DNA of 35,174 nucleotides from Vasconcelosia minhoensis LEGE 07310 (GCF_015207255.1 NZ_JADEXG010000057.1:1-35174); one strand, 5' to 3'. Numbered from the stretch's first letter, positions 24,770 through 33,917 are shown. Notes: generated by a model from the letters alone, not told the origin. Numbers and translations: made by a program.

Positions 24770-25582
24770 ATGACGACAGCTTTAATTACCGGCGGCTCAT
24801 CGGGAATTGGTAAGGCGATTGCCTACCGGTTGGCCGAAGCGGGTTACGATTTGGTCCTGGCTGCCCGGGGGCCGGAAGCGCTACTGGCGGTAGCGGAGGA
24901 TCTGCGATCGCGCTTTTCCATCCAAGCCATCGGCATCCCTACTGATGTCCGCGATTCCCAGCAGGTCGAAACGCTGGTGCAAAAAGCGATCCAGGAACTG
25001 GGCCGGGTCGATGTGTTGGTGAACAACGCGGGAATTTATGCCTCTGGTCCGGTAGAGCAGTTTAGCCTGGAAGACTGGCATCGGACGATCGACACCAACC
25101 TCTGGGGCTACATCCATACCGTCCAAGCGCTGCTGCCCCATTTTCTGGCCCAGGGGTCGGGGCGGATTGTCAATATCTGCTCAATCAGCGGCAAAGTACC
25201 CATGCCCTATCTGGTGCCCTATACGACCAGCAAATTTGCGATCGCGGGTTTTTCCCAGGCGCTGAATACTGAATTATCACCTAAGGGCATCCGGGTCAGC
25301 GGTATCTATCCCAACCTGATCCGTACTGGCCTGACCGAGCGCGGTATCTTTCGCGGCCAGGATGCCGAAGATCGGCAGGTCCGACAGCAGCAGGTGGAAG
25401 AGACGATGCAGATGCCCACGACTGAAAAGCCCGAGGACGTCGCTAACGCCGTCTGGCATGCCATTAGTCAGGACCGGCCCGAAGTCGTTGTCGGCACCGC
25501 CAAGCTGATGGGCGGGATGCAGAAGCTGCTGCCCCGGCTGACCCAGTGGTCGCTGCGAAAAATCTTTCAAAGCAAGGGGTAG
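24770..25582 (+). CDS. Short-chain dehydrogenase/reductase
   Basis: This classical SDR of 270 residues has the NAD(P)-binding TGGSSGIG (7-14), NNAG (85-88) and the catalytic Ser138 (NICSISG), Tyr151 and Lys155 (YTTSK). An Arg-rich turn after the second strand (AARG, 31-34) favours NADPH. GAGGAAAG lies ahead of the ATG. The stop is 3 bases from the next start, so it is cotranscribed with the acetoacetate-decarboxylase-like protein. The substrate is unknown; a small carbonyl or lipid-type compound shared with the neighbour is plausible. Confidence 0.92.
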   Translation: MTTALITGGSSGIGKAIAYRLAEAGYDLVLAARGPEALLAVAEDLRSRFSIQAIGIPTDVRDSQQVETLVQKAIQELGRVDVLVNNAGIYASGPVEQFSLEDWHRTIDTNLWGYIHTVQALLPHFLAQGSGRIVNICSISGKVPMPYLVPYTTSKFAIAGFSQALNTELSPKGIRVSGIYPNLIRTGLTERGIFRGQDAEDRQVRQQQVEETMQMPTTEKPEDVANAVWHAISQDRPEVVVGTAKLMGGMQKLLPRLTQWSLRKIFQSKG

Positions 25583-25585
25583 GCT

Positions 25586-26227
25586 GTGTCTCTCCCTTAC
25601 CCGCCCGCGCCCTGGCACCTGCAAGGGCAGGCCGTCCTAAGTCTGCAACCGATTGACGTGACGCTGGCCCGTTCGACCCTGCCGCCGTCCCTCGACATCG
25701 TTCAAATCTTTCCCGGTCAAACCCTGGGCGGCCTCTACTGGGCTAGCTATGGGGCCGGTTCAACCCTGACCTACCATGAGCTAATTGTAGTGAGCGCATT
25801 GGTGCAGCGGGGCTGGCGAGTCGGCCTTTGGATCTCGCATATCTATGTCGATAATCCGCAGTCGGTGGCGGGCGGCCAGCAGATCTGGGGACTGCCGAAG
25901 CAGCGGGCTGAGTTTTCCTGGGAACTCGGCGAGCCGACGAGCATCGCCGTTCGTCAGGGAACACAGCTGCTTTGCCGCATAGCCTATGAGTCCTCAATCC
26001 CGCTCTTTCGGCAGAAGCTTCCCTGGGCTAGCTTTGGTAAGCTAGGCAACAAGCTGCTGTGGTTTAACGGCAGTGCTTCGGTTAATCCCGCCTGGGCTAA
26101 GGCGGTCGAGCTTGAGGTCCCCGCGACGAGTCCGTTTGCGAGTTTAGGTTTGGCAAAGCCCTGGGTGACTTTTGCCGGGAAGGCGCTGTCCCTGGACGTC
26201 AATCGGCCGGCAGCTGTCAATCCCTAG
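25586..26227 (+). CDS. Acetoacetate decarboxylase-like protein
   Basis: This 213-residue protein starts at GTG, with AAGGGG upstream, inside the end of the SDR. It shows the ADC-fold signatures YHELIVVSALV (63-73) and IYVDNPQSVAGGQQIWGLPKQRAEF (86-110). In authentic acetoacetate decarboxylase the 'PKK' segment holds the Schiff-base lysine and a second lysine that tunes its pKa. Here it reads PKQ, so Lys105 is kept and the neighbour is Gln. It may thus be a fold member with a different reaction. It is translationally coupled to the SDR and 12 bp before the DUF3616 gene, so the three may form one operon. Confidence 0.78.
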   Translation: MSLPYPPAPWHLQGQAVLSLQPIDVTLARSTLPPSLDIVQIFPGQTLGGLYWASYGAGSTLTYHELIVVSALVQRGWRVGLWISHIYVDNPQSVAGGQQIWGLPKQRAEFSWELGEPTSIAVRQGTQLLCRIAYESSIPLFRQKLPWASFGKLGNKLLWFNGSASVNPAWAKAVELEVPATSPFASLGLAKPWVTFAGKALSLDVNRPAAVNP

Positions 26228-26239
26228 CCACTCTTAACC

Positions 26240-27328
26240 ATGTCTCAAAGTTTTTTACTCAGCCGCATTCTTCTCCAGTTCGATAGCGACCTGGACGATC
26301 TGCTGGGAGAAATTTCCGCGATCGCGCGTACTCCCGACGGCAGCCTCTGGGTCGGCTCAGACGAGTTTATGGCGGTCGAGCGACTCTCGCCGATTGCGCC
26401 CGGCATCTACGGCAAGCATCAAAAGTTCCATCTAGCTGACTTTGTCGAGCTGTTCGATCACGATTCCGAAGTTGACATTGAAGGGATGGACTATTCCGAC
26501 GGCTACCTTTGGCTGGTGGGCTCGCACAGCACCAAGCGGAATAAAACCAAGGGCAAAAAGGTCAAAAAAGATATTCAGCGACTGGCAGAAATTGAGACCG
26601 ATCCGAACCGCTATCTGCTGGCGAGAATTCCAATTATTAACGGCGCGCCGGTTAAGACCTGCGATCGCACCGACCAGGACCGCCTTTCCGCTGCGGCATT
26701 GCGAAAAGTTCAGGGTCAGAGCTCGCTAATAGAAGCCCTGGCTGAGGATGAGCATATCGGCCCGTTTTTGAAAATTGGCCTGCCGTCTAAAGACAACGGT
26801 TTAGACATCGAGGGGCTAGCTGTCTGCGGCGATCGCCTATTCCTTGGCCTGAGAGGTCCGGTCCTGCGCGGCTGGGCGATTATTCTAGAGCTAGAGCTGG
26901 CCGAGTCAGAGCCCGGGACGCTTACCCTACAGCCGCTGGGAGATTCAGAAGAGCGATACCGCAAGCACTTCGTAGACCTTAACGGCCTCGGCATTCGCGA
27001 ACTCTGCCTGCGCCATGACGATCTGATTATTCTGGCTGGTCCTACGATGGACCTTGAAGGCGCAATGCAGGTCTTTCTGCTCGAAGACGTCCTCGACCAC
27101 AGTCAAGATACCCTGTGGGAGCAGGACTCTGGCGCTCTTCGTCTGATGTTCAATCTCCCTTTCACCATCGGTTCTGACCATGCCGAAGGGCTTACCCTAA
27201 TGCCCTGCCTGGGCGACGATGGCCTGATGATCGTCTACGACACCCCCGACGAGGCCCGTCGCCCCAATCCAACCTCTGTCTTTGCCGATGTATTTCAGCT
27301 GCCCCCGTTAGATAAGTCTTCAGACTAG
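26240..27328 (+). CDS. DUF3616 family protein (predicted beta-propeller)
   Basis: The 362-residue protein has DUF3616 hallmarks: DIEGMDYSDGYLWLVGSHS (about 74-92), NRYLLARIPI, NGLDIEGLAVCGDRLFLGLRGPVLRGWA (about 189-216), and a near-terminal HAEGLTLMP. Repeated 'leG...dg.lwvGs' strands suggest a propeller. There is no signal peptide, so it is probably cytosolic. The family's biochemical role is not established. It begins 12 bp after the ADC-like gene and converges on cydB. Confidence 0.83.
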   Translation: MSQSFLLSRILLQFDSDLDDLLGEISAIARTPDGSLWVGSDEFMAVERLSPIAPGIYGKHQKFHLADFVELFDHDSEVDIEGMDYSDGYLWLVGSHSTKRNKTKGKKVKKDIQRLAEIETDPNRYLLARIPIINGAPVKTCDRTDQDRLSAAALRKVQGQSSLIEALAEDEHIGPFLKIGLPSKDNGLDIEGLAVCGDRLFLGLRGPVLRGWAIILELELAESEPGTLTLQPLGDSEERYRKHFVDLNGLGIRELCLRHDDLIILAGPTMDLEGAMQVFLLEDVLDHSQDTLWEQDSGALRLMFNLPFTIGSDHAEGLTLMPCLGDDGLMIVYDTPDEARRPNPTSVFADVFQLPPLDKSSD

Positions 27329-27360
27329 CAGTCAGACGAGTCCGGCGACGATGCTCTGCG

Positions 27361-28374
27361 TCACTCACCGTAGGCGGTACTGCTGACCTTGCCGCGAAAG
27401 ACGACATACTGGTAGATGTTATAGAACAGCATGATCGGAATCAGGAAGCCCACAAAGATCAGCATAAACACCAGTGAACTCGGTGCTGCCGCGCCGTCGT
27501 AGATGGTAATTCGAGTGGGGATGATGTAGGGAAAAACAATCAGACCCAGACCGACAAAAGAGAGTAAAAACAGCAGCAGCGTCCAGATGAAGGGCGTATT
27601 TTCGGCCTCACGGCTGAGACTGCGCAGCAGCAGCCCAATTAGCAGCACGCCCAGCAGGGGAATCAGCGAAAAAATATACAGCAGGGGGCGCTCAAACAGC
27701 TGGCTGCGGGTGCTTTCATAAATAATGGGTGTAGAGATGGTAATCGCGATCGCGCCCACCAGCGTCGTCAGGGCAGCGATTCGGGCGGTGCGATAGTGAT
27801 TCTTCTGGAGTTCGCCGCTGGTTTTCATAATCAGATAGGTCGAGCCAATCAGCACGTAGCCCTGCACCAGCGTCAGCGCCACCAGCACAGATTGCACGCT
27901 AAGCCAGTCCCAGATCGTACCGGTAAAGTGGCCTGAGGCATCCACCTTTATCCCGTAGAGGACGCTGCCGAGGGCAAAGCCCTGCCCCAGCGCGGCGGTC
28001 AGGCTGCCCAGTCCAAAGGCGAGATTCCAAAACCACTTGCGATTGGCCTGTTCTCGAAACTCGAAGGCCACCGCCCGCAGGCTGAGGCCAAAAATCATGC
28101 CGACGATGGGAATATACAGCGCGCTTAAAATCGTGCCGTAGGCCAGCGGAAAAGCGCCGAACAGCGCCCCGCCCATCAGCACCAGCCAGGTTTCATTGGC
28201 GTCCCAGACGTTGCTCAGGCTGGTCATCAGCATGCCGCGCCGTTCCTCGCTGTCGGCGGTGAGTGAAAGAATGCCGACGCCCAGGTCAAAGCCGTCGAGG
28301 ATGACGTAGAGAAATAAGAACAGCGCCAGGATAAAAAACCAGACCTGGGGCAAGAAATAGTCGAGGGTTTCCAT
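27361..28374 (-). CDS. cydB: Cytochrome bd-type quinol oxidase subunit II
   Basis: The 337-residue polytopic protein has the CydB start PQVWFFILALFLFLYVILDGFDLGVG and the SNVWDANETWLVLMGGALFGAFP segment. About eight to nine membrane spans are visible. It forms the heterodimer with CydA that reduces oxygen with electrons from quinol, without pumping protons. The start lies 5 bases after the cydA stop, so the two are an operon. No cydX-like small gene or cydDC is present in the window. Confidence 0.96.
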   Translation of the reverse strand: METLDYFLPQVWFFILALFLFLYVILDGFDLGVGILSLTADSEERRGMLMTSLSNVWDANETWLVLMGGALFGAFPLAYGTILSALYIPIVGMIFGLSLRAVAFEFREQANRKWFWNLAFGLGSLTAALGQGFALGSVLYGIKVDASGHFTGTIWDWLSVQSVLVALTLVQGYVLIGSTYLIMKTSGELQKNHYRTARIAALTTLVGAIAITISTPIIYESTRSQLFERPLLYIFSLIPLLGVLLIGLLLRSLSREAENTPFIWTLLLFLLSFVGLGLIVFPYIIPTRITIYDGAAAPSSLVFMLIFVGFLIPIMLFYNIYQYVVFRGKVSSTAYGE

Positions 28375-28379
28375 AGGGC

Positions 28380-29819
28380 CTACTGCTGCGCCTCCACCGG
28401 ACGGCGATCGGGCTGATGTTGTGTTTTACCGGTCTCGATGGCGGGCTTATCCTCATTCGGCAGCGGCAGGTCGAGCCGAGGACCGCGGCGGATAATCCGA
28501 CTGCCGAAGTAAAGGGTCGTTCCAAACAGCAGCGTATAGAGCAGCATAAACCCGATAAACGAGGTCAGCACCTCGCCAGCGGGAATATTCGACGCGGCGT
28601 CTGCAGTGCGAATTTGGCCATAGACGGCCCAGGGCTGGCGGCCCACACAGCGCACAATCCAGCCGGTCTCAACAGCGACGTAGCCGAGCGGAGCCGACCC
28701 TACCCAGGCCAGCAGCAGCCATCGCTGCTGACCAATATTTTCCTCAGACAGCTGGCCCCGCAGCCACTGGAGGGTACTCACCGCCATCAGCGCCGCCAGA
28801 AAAAAGCCAATCCCAATCATCGTCCGAAACGCATAGTAGACCAGCCCGACCAGGTGAGGTCGGTCTTCCGGCGGATAGTCTTTCAGCCCCTGAACCGGTT
28901 CGCTGAGCTTTTCTTTGAACTCTAAGATGTAGCCCAGGGCGTTGGGAACGTTGATTTCCCAATCGTTTTTCTCAGCTTTATTATTGGGCCAGGCGACCAG
29001 GCTCCAGTCTGCCGCCTGACCGGCGGGCGTCGTTTCCCACTGGGCCTCCATTGCGGCCAGCTTGGTGGGCTGGTAGTGGTAGACCTGCTCAGCGCTGAGG
29101 TGGCCAATGTAGATTTGCAGGGGAGCCACCGCGATCGCGGTGGCCAGGCAAACTTTCAGCGACTTGGCAAAAAAGGGAGAATGGCGCTGCTTGAGAATGT
29201 ACCAGGCGCTGATGCCGCCGATCACAAACAGTGACGTCTCCAGCGTGGCCATAAACATATGGATGACGCTATTCCGCCAGAAGGGGTTAAACATTGCCTG
29301 AAAGTAGTCCCGCACGATGAATTTGCCGTTCTCAAACTCGCCGCCGGTGGGCGTCTGCATCCAGGAGTTGGCAATCAAAATCCAAAAGGTCGATAGGTTG
29401 GCGCCAAAGGCCACCATAATCGTGGCGAACAGGTGAATGTAGGGATTCACCCGCTCCCAGCCAAACAGCATAATCCCTAAAAAACCTGCTTCCAGCATGA
29501 AGGCCATTGAGGCTTCAAAGCCTAAAATGCTGCCGAAAAAGTCGCCGGTCGCCTCTGAAAACGGTGCCCAGTTGGTGCCAAACTGAAATTCCATCGGAAT
29601 GCCCGTTGCCACCCCAATGCCAAAATTGAGCACGTAGAGCTTGGACCAAAAGCGAGCGTGATAGTAGTAGGCAGGATTGCGCGTCCGTAGCCAGAGAATT
29701 TCTACCAAAACCAGGAAAATGCCCATGCCGGTGGTGAGCACGGGCCAGAGCATGTGAAAAATTGCCGTCAGGGCAAACTGCATTCGCGAGAGAATATAGG
29801 TGTCTGGAAGCCAGTCCAT
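28380..29819 (-). CDS. cydA: Cytochrome bd-type quinol oxidase subunit I
   Basis: This 479-residue protein has the N-terminal axial His22 (AIFHMLWPVL), a second haem-ligand candidate His in RNSVIHMFMA, and the conserved VGRQPW (RCVGRQPWAVYGQIRT). The quinol-binding Q loop after TKLAAMEAQWE is short, as in the cyanide-insensitive oxidases of cyanobacteria and many other bacteria, rather than long as in E. coli cydA. It provides an alternative oxidase in the cytoplasmic or thylakoid membrane that can drain excess quinol. No clear ribosome site lies ahead of the ATG. It is divergent from the gene at 29942 across about 120 bp. Confidence 0.96.
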   Translation of the reverse strand: MDWLPDTYILSRMQFALTAIFHMLWPVLTTGMGIFLVLVEILWLRTRNPAYYYHARFWSKLYVLNFGIGVATGIPMEFQFGTNWAPFSEATGDFFGSILGFEASMAFMLEAGFLGIMLFGWERVNPYIHLFATIMVAFGANLSTFWILIANSWMQTPTGGEFENGKFIVRDYFQAMFNPFWRNSVIHMFMATLETSLFVIGGISAWYILKQRHSPFFAKSLKVCLATAIAVAPLQIYIGHLSAEQVYHYQPTKLAAMEAQWETTPAGQAADWSLVAWPNNKAEKNDWEINVPNALGYILEFKEKLSEPVQGLKDYPPEDRPHLVGLVYYAFRTMIGIGFFLAALMAVSTLQWLRGQLSEENIGQQRWLLLAWVGSAPLGYVAVETGWIVRCVGRQPWAVYGQIRTADAASNIPAGEVLTSFIGFMLLYTLLFGTTLYFGSRIIRRGPRLDLPLPNEDKPAIETGKTQHQPDRRPVEAQQ

Positions 29820-29941
29820 AGAGTAGCACTTGGGTGGATGGAAACACGGTTATGCTAACGCAGCCCAGAATATGTGGAACAGCCATCTGTGCGAAGCTAT
29901 AGGAGGGGAAATGGTTCTGCTTTGAAGCAGGTTTGGTCAAG

Positions 29942-31243
29942 ATGGCAAATTTAATCCAGCAGTGTAAAGACTGGCTCAGCCGACAGCGCGTTTTCCAGGT
30001 TCTAGGGCCGGGAGGCGCGGACAGTGCAGAGCCTGATGACTCACGGGCAGAGTCATCGCCAGAGCAAATAGAGCTCCCCCCAAAGCTCGCTCAGCAGCTG
30101 ACAAGGCTGGTCGAGCAGCTACCTATCCACCCCGATGACCGGGCTACCGTGCAGTCTAGTCTGGAATCGGTTCTGGCCGAATGGCAGCAGCAGCCCGGCA
30201 TCTCTTCCAATTCGCTGGTCATTTTAAGCAGTCCGGTGACGGCGGTTTCCCGGATTTTGTCCGAAGGCTTAGCAGAATGGGCTGCGGCGCAGTCATGGTC
30301 GCTTTCGCATTTGGAATGGCAGGAGCGACCTGCCCAGCCTGAAGAAATTGTCGATAAGCTGCGGCTCCAGCTGGGTCGGGGCACCTTGACGACAGCCGTA
30401 GAACCTGAGATTACAGCTATCCCGAATCTGAGCTGGTGTTTCTTACGCAGTGCTGAAGGTCTAGACGGTATTGACTACCTGCGCGATCATCTGCTGAATG
30501 ACCGGACGCGGTTTTGGGTGATTGGCAGCGATCCGGTCAGTTGGGAATACCTGAAGTCGGTGCTAGACTTGCCGGCCTACTGCGGCCAGGTAGTTTCTCT
30601 ACCAGAGCTGTCGGGTGAGCAGCTAGCCGCCTGGATCATGCCGGTGGCTGAGGCGCTAGAAATTCACTTCGACAGTCCCTCGATCCGCGATCGCCTACAG
30701 CATCTGAATCACAATCATTCAGAACAGTCGGACTCACCCCAGCGGTTTAAAGACGAGTATTTTGAGCGGCTAGCTGATGTTTCAGAAGGGATTAGCACCG
30801 TTGCCCTGCAGCTGTTTCTTCGCTCCGTTGAGGCTGAGCCACTTGAGGCCGAAGACGCTCAGGATGCTAATGAGGACAATGGGAACGCTGAAGCTTCCGA
30901 GACGACCCAGGAGACTCAAAATAACCCGGATTCTGAAAAAAAAGAAACCCCGCGATCGCTGCGGCTAGTGGCGCGATCGCCCAAGCTGCCGTCGCTGCCG
31001 CAGCTAAACCAAAATGATCACTATTTGCTTTATTCGCTCTTGCTGCATGGCGACCTCACCCTAACAGCGCTGGCTGAAAGCCTGGGAGACGCCCCCCAGA
31101 CCGTCAACAATCAGGTGCAGGCACTGCGAAGAACAGGACTGCTCAAGCAGCAGGACCAGGTCATCCAAGTGAATCCGATACACTATCCGCGACTCCAGCA
31201 GGAGCTGGCCGCGAATAATTTTTTGGTGGAGCGTTCAGAATAA
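29942..31243 (+). CDS. Winged-helix protein with an AAA-like domain lacking a P-loop
   Basis: This protein has about 433 residues from ATG 29942; an in-frame TTG at 29933 adds three. Residues about 35-285 alternate strands and helices in the way of an AAA-type ATPase (SLVILSSPVTAVSRILSEGL, FWVIGSDPVSWEYLKSVLDL, VVSLPELSGEQLAAWIMPV), but no Walker A or Walker B can be found. An acidic linker (about 300-345) follows. The C-terminus (about 355-433: HYLLYSLLLHGDLTLTALAESL, then NNQVQALRRTGLLKQQD) is a MarR-like winged helix. It is 13 bp ahead of the MscS gene, so the two are probably cotranscribed. A regulator tied to osmotic response is a guess. The fold calls are inferences. Confidence 0.65.
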   Translation: MANLIQQCKDWLSRQRVFQVLGPGGADSAEPDDSRAESSPEQIELPPKLAQQLTRLVEQLPIHPDDRATVQSSLESVLAEWQQQPGISSNSLVILSSPVTAVSRILSEGLAEWAAAQSWSLSHLEWQERPAQPEEIVDKLRLQLGRGTLTTAVEPEITAIPNLSWCFLRSAEGLDGIDYLRDHLLNDRTRFWVIGSDPVSWEYLKSVLDLPAYCGQVVSLPELSGEQLAAWIMPVAEALEIHFDSPSIRDRLQHLNHNHSEQSDSPQRFKDEYFERLADVSEGISTVALQLFLRSVEAEPLEAEDAQDANEDNGNAEASETTQETQNNPDSEKKETPRSLRLVARSPKLPSLPQLNQNDHYLLYSLLLHGDLTLTALAESLGDAPQTVNNQVQALRRTGLLKQQDQVIQVNPIHYPRLQQELAANNFLVERSE

Positions 31244-31256
31244 TGGAGATATCAAT

Positions 31257-32135
31257 TTGATTTGGCAATTGGCGCAGACGGATGAAAACAATAAGTCAGC
31301 TGGGGAGGCCGCTGGGGAAACGGCGCGGCAGGCGGGGCAGATCCTATCCCAGATTACAACCTGGAAGATTGCCCAGGCGCTGATTATAGTGGCGGTTGCC
31401 TTTGTTGTGATCAAATCGCTCGACTGGATCGTGATTCGCACCTCAGAGCGAGTTGCTAAGGAGTGGCGGCTGCGAATCAAACAGTTTCTGCCTTTCATCC
31501 GTACGCTGGTGATGACTACGGCTGTCGTCACCCTAATGAACTTATTTTTGAACCTGTCGAGGGACAATGTTCTAGCCGTTACCGGGACGATAGCCGTCGC
31601 CTTGGGTTTTGCTTTCAAGGACTATGCTAGCTCGATCATTGCGGGCCTAATTGGCCTGTTTGAAGCACCCTATCGAGTCGGCGATCGGATTCGGATTGCT
31701 GACCACTATGGTGAAGTCGTCAGCTATGGTCTACGAGCTATTCGCCTGAAGACCCCGACCGATAACGTGGTGACGGTGCCGCACAACCATATCTGGACCA
31801 GCACAGTATCAAACGCCAATATGGGAGCGCTAGAGGCTCAAGTGGTTACTGAGTTTTACCTGGCTCACGATGTGGATGCGCAGCGGGTGAAACAAATTCT
31901 GCTGCGGGTGGCCTATACGAGTAAATACACCCATCTGACGCTGCCAGTTGTTGTGATCATGCAGGAGAAAAGCTGGGGTAGTCTGTTCAAACTTAAGTCC
32001 TATCCGCTCGATGCGCGAGATGAGTTTCTGTATATGACAGATCTCACCACCCGCGCCAAACGCATGTTTGCCAAGCATCAGTTCGCCTATCCTCGCTGGT
32101 TTGACGCCAATAGCAATACTAGTATAGACGAATAG
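31257..32135 (+). CDS. mscS: MscS-family mechanosensitive channel
   Basis: This 292-residue protein begins at TTG 31257, with GGAG 8 bases upstream. Three spans are visible at about 39-60, 77-98 and 104-136. The pore helix TM3 and the following beta domain show the family signature VTGTIAVALGFAFKDYASSI, then GLFEAPYRVGDRIRI and VPHNHIWTSTVSN. It opens on membrane tension to release solutes in hypo-osmotic shock. The extended N-terminus of large MscK/MscM relatives is absent, so it is the small form. It follows the winged-helix gene in what looks like an operon. Confidence 0.92.
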   Translation: MIWQLAQTDENNKSAGEAAGETARQAGQILSQITTWKIAQALIIVAVAFVVIKSLDWIVIRTSERVAKEWRLRIKQFLPFIRTLVMTTAVVTLMNLFLNLSRDNVLAVTGTIAVALGFAFKDYASSIIAGLIGLFEAPYRVGDRIRIADHYGEVVSYGLRAIRLKTPTDNVVTVPHNHIWTSTVSNANMGALEAQVVTEFYLAHDVDAQRVKQILLRVAYTSKYTHLTLPVVVIMQEKSWGSLFKLKSYPLDARDEFLYMTDLTTRAKRMFAKHQFAYPRWFDANSNTSIDE

Positions 32136-32213
32136 TTATCTCGAAATTTTGATTGGCGGCAGAAAAATGTATCTTCTTTAGCTCCGCTCTTGAAGAACCC
32201 ACAGGAGGACTCC

Positions 32214-32381
32214 TTGAACTTCTATGTGGCAATCTTTTGTATCAATTGTGATCGTTGGATAGATAGGATTCGAATATGTCATGGTCCCGTTGCCAGAGTG
32301 ACAGAACGGCTACTGGCACACCGCCAGCGTAGAATTTTTGTCCTGATTAATCAGATGTCGCTTGAAGATTTTGATGACTGA
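32214..32381 (+). CDS. Possible small gene with strong ribosome site
   Basis: AGGAGG at 32203-32208 lies 5 bases ahead of a TTG that opens a 55-residue frame (MNFYVAIFCINCDRWIDRIR, then HGPVARVTERLLAHRQRRIFVLI). The end 'RIRI.HGPVARV...RRIFVLINQM' faintly recalls the KOW domain of NusG-like factors, but the GLEG turn is missing, so it may be a remnant or unrelated. It stands in the gap between mscS and the MORN gene, otherwise without genes (32136-32620). TTG start and lack of homology keep confidence low. Confidence 0.35.
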   Translation: MNFYVAIFCINCDRWIDRIRICHGPVARVTERLLAHRQRRIFVLINQMSLEDFDD

Positions 32382-32620
32382 CCTATCTATTCTTTCCAAT
32401 GCCTCATGCGATAGGCAGAGATTTGAGGACGCGATCGCTCACCCCAAATGATTGGGCTTATCATGGGGCTTATGGAGTTAATTTTAGGATAAAGGTCTTG
32501 ACATCCGAAGGTGGCCTGAGCCCGGTGGGTCGATAGTAGCAGTTAGGGTTAGTACAGTGACGTCAGCTTCAATGCCAGTTTCTTAGGGGCTTGGGACTTC
32601 TCGCAGTACGTGAATCGTTC

Positions 32621-33772
32621 ATGGTAGATACTGACTTTCTAGCACTAATTGAGCAGGGGGCCGAGTGCTGGAACCGCTGGCGAGCTGCCCATCCTGAAAT
32701 TCAACCTGACCTAAGTACGGCCTATCTATTCGGCCTAACGCTCGCTGGGTATGACCTGAGCTCTGCTAACTTAGCGCGCGCTTGCCTAATTGGTGCCAAT
32801 TTGCGCACGGCGAATCTGAGCGGGGCGAATTTGAGCGGGGCCTATGCCAGCAGTGCTGACTTCAGTAGAGCGACCTTGAGCGGGGCGGATCTGAGTCGGG
32901 GCAACTTTGGCGAAGCTAACTTCAGCGAGGCCGACCTTTCCAACGCGCGGGCCAGCGGCGCTAACTTTGCCAGTGCTAACCTGTCTGGAGCCTGTCTGGC
33001 GGGCTGGCAGGTAGACCCAACCACTGCCCTCAGCGACCTACGCGGTAGTCATGTTTACCTGGGACTAGACGGTCAGCAGCGGCGTCCGCAGACGGGGCAG
33101 TTCCCGCCAGGAGCGCTGACGGCCCTGCTCCAGCCGCCCGCCCCAAAGCCTGGAGCCGTCCGCCGTCCTCGCCAGCGCGACCGACGGCCTGTACTCATCG
33201 CTGGCGGAACGATCGCCGCGATCGCGGCCACCGGCCTTTCCCTCACCCTGCGCTCAAACAGCTCTACCGTAACGGCGGACGAGCAAGCGCTGTCCATTAC
33301 AGCCCGCGAAATTGCTTCTGTATCCCTGCCCTGTCAGGAGCCTGAGCCTCCGGCGCTGCCGGTCGGATCAGTCAGTTACGAATATAAGAACGGCGCAGTC
33401 TACTACGGCGAATTCATCGACGGTCAGCCCGCTGATGGTCGAGGGATCATGGTCTACCCTAGCGGCAATCGCTACGACGGGGAATATCGGGCCGGCAAGC
33501 GCGCGGGCTGCGGTACCTTCACCTTCAGCAACGGCAGAGGCTACACCGGCCAGTTTGAAGCAGACAAGTTCAGCGGTCAGGGCACCTGGATTTTAGAAAA
33601 TGGCGAGCGCTACATAGGCGAATTTAAAGATAACCAATGTAACGGTCAGGGAACCTTCATATTTTCTAACGGGTCTTCTAAATCAGGGGTTTGGCATCAG
33701 GGTAAGCTGCTCAACGGCAGCCTTTCTTGCGAGCAGGGCAGCCTTGATCTGCCCGCATCTCCAGATAGCTGA
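32621..33772 (+). CDS. Pentapeptide-repeat / MORN-repeat membrane protein
   Basis: The start is placed at ATG 32621 (MVDTDFLALIEQGAECWNRW), since cyanobacterial pentapeptide proteins usually open this way; an in-frame TTG at 32591 is weaker. The 383-residue protein has pentapeptide repeats (A(D/N)LSx) from about 46 to 125, a basic Pro-rich linker, one membrane span (190-210) and at least four MORN repeats (261-360: YYGEFIDGQ..GRG, YDGEYRAGKRAGCGTF, YTGQFEADKFSGQGTW, YIGEFKDNQCNGQGTF). Basic residues before the span place the pentapeptide coil inside and the MORN part outside the cytoplasm. MORN motifs often bind lipids or proteins. Function unknown. Confidence 0.85.
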   Translation: MVDTDFLALIEQGAECWNRWRAAHPEIQPDLSTAYLFGLTLAGYDLSSANLARACLIGANLRTANLSGANLSGAYASSADFSRATLSGADLSRGNFGEANFSEADLSNARASGANFASANLSGACLAGWQVDPTTALSDLRGSHVYLGLDGQQRRPQTGQFPPGALTALLQPPAPKPGAVRRPRQRDRRPVLIAGGTIAAIAATGLSLTLRSNSSTVTADEQALSITAREIASVSLPCQEPEPPALPVGSVSYEYKNGAVYYGEFIDGQPADGRGIMVYPSGNRYDGEYRAGKRAGCGTFTFSNGRGYTGQFEADKFSGQGTWILENGERYIGEFKDNQCNGQGTFIFSNGSSKSGVWHQGKLLNGSLSCEQGSLDLPASPDS

Positions 33773-33917
33773 GTGTCAGCCAACGGCTTCCCAGCTATCC
33801 CTTTTCCCATTCCCTTAATCAATAAACCCCTGCACCACCTGACCGTTTGCTCAAGTGACTTAGAGCACAATTGATGAAATAATGACATCATTGCCCAAAC
33901 TATCTGTAAGGAACATC

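Noticed and set aside
32499-32540. TTGACA as a -35 box for the MORN gene
   Set aside because: No acceptable -10 hexamer lies 16-18 bases downstream.
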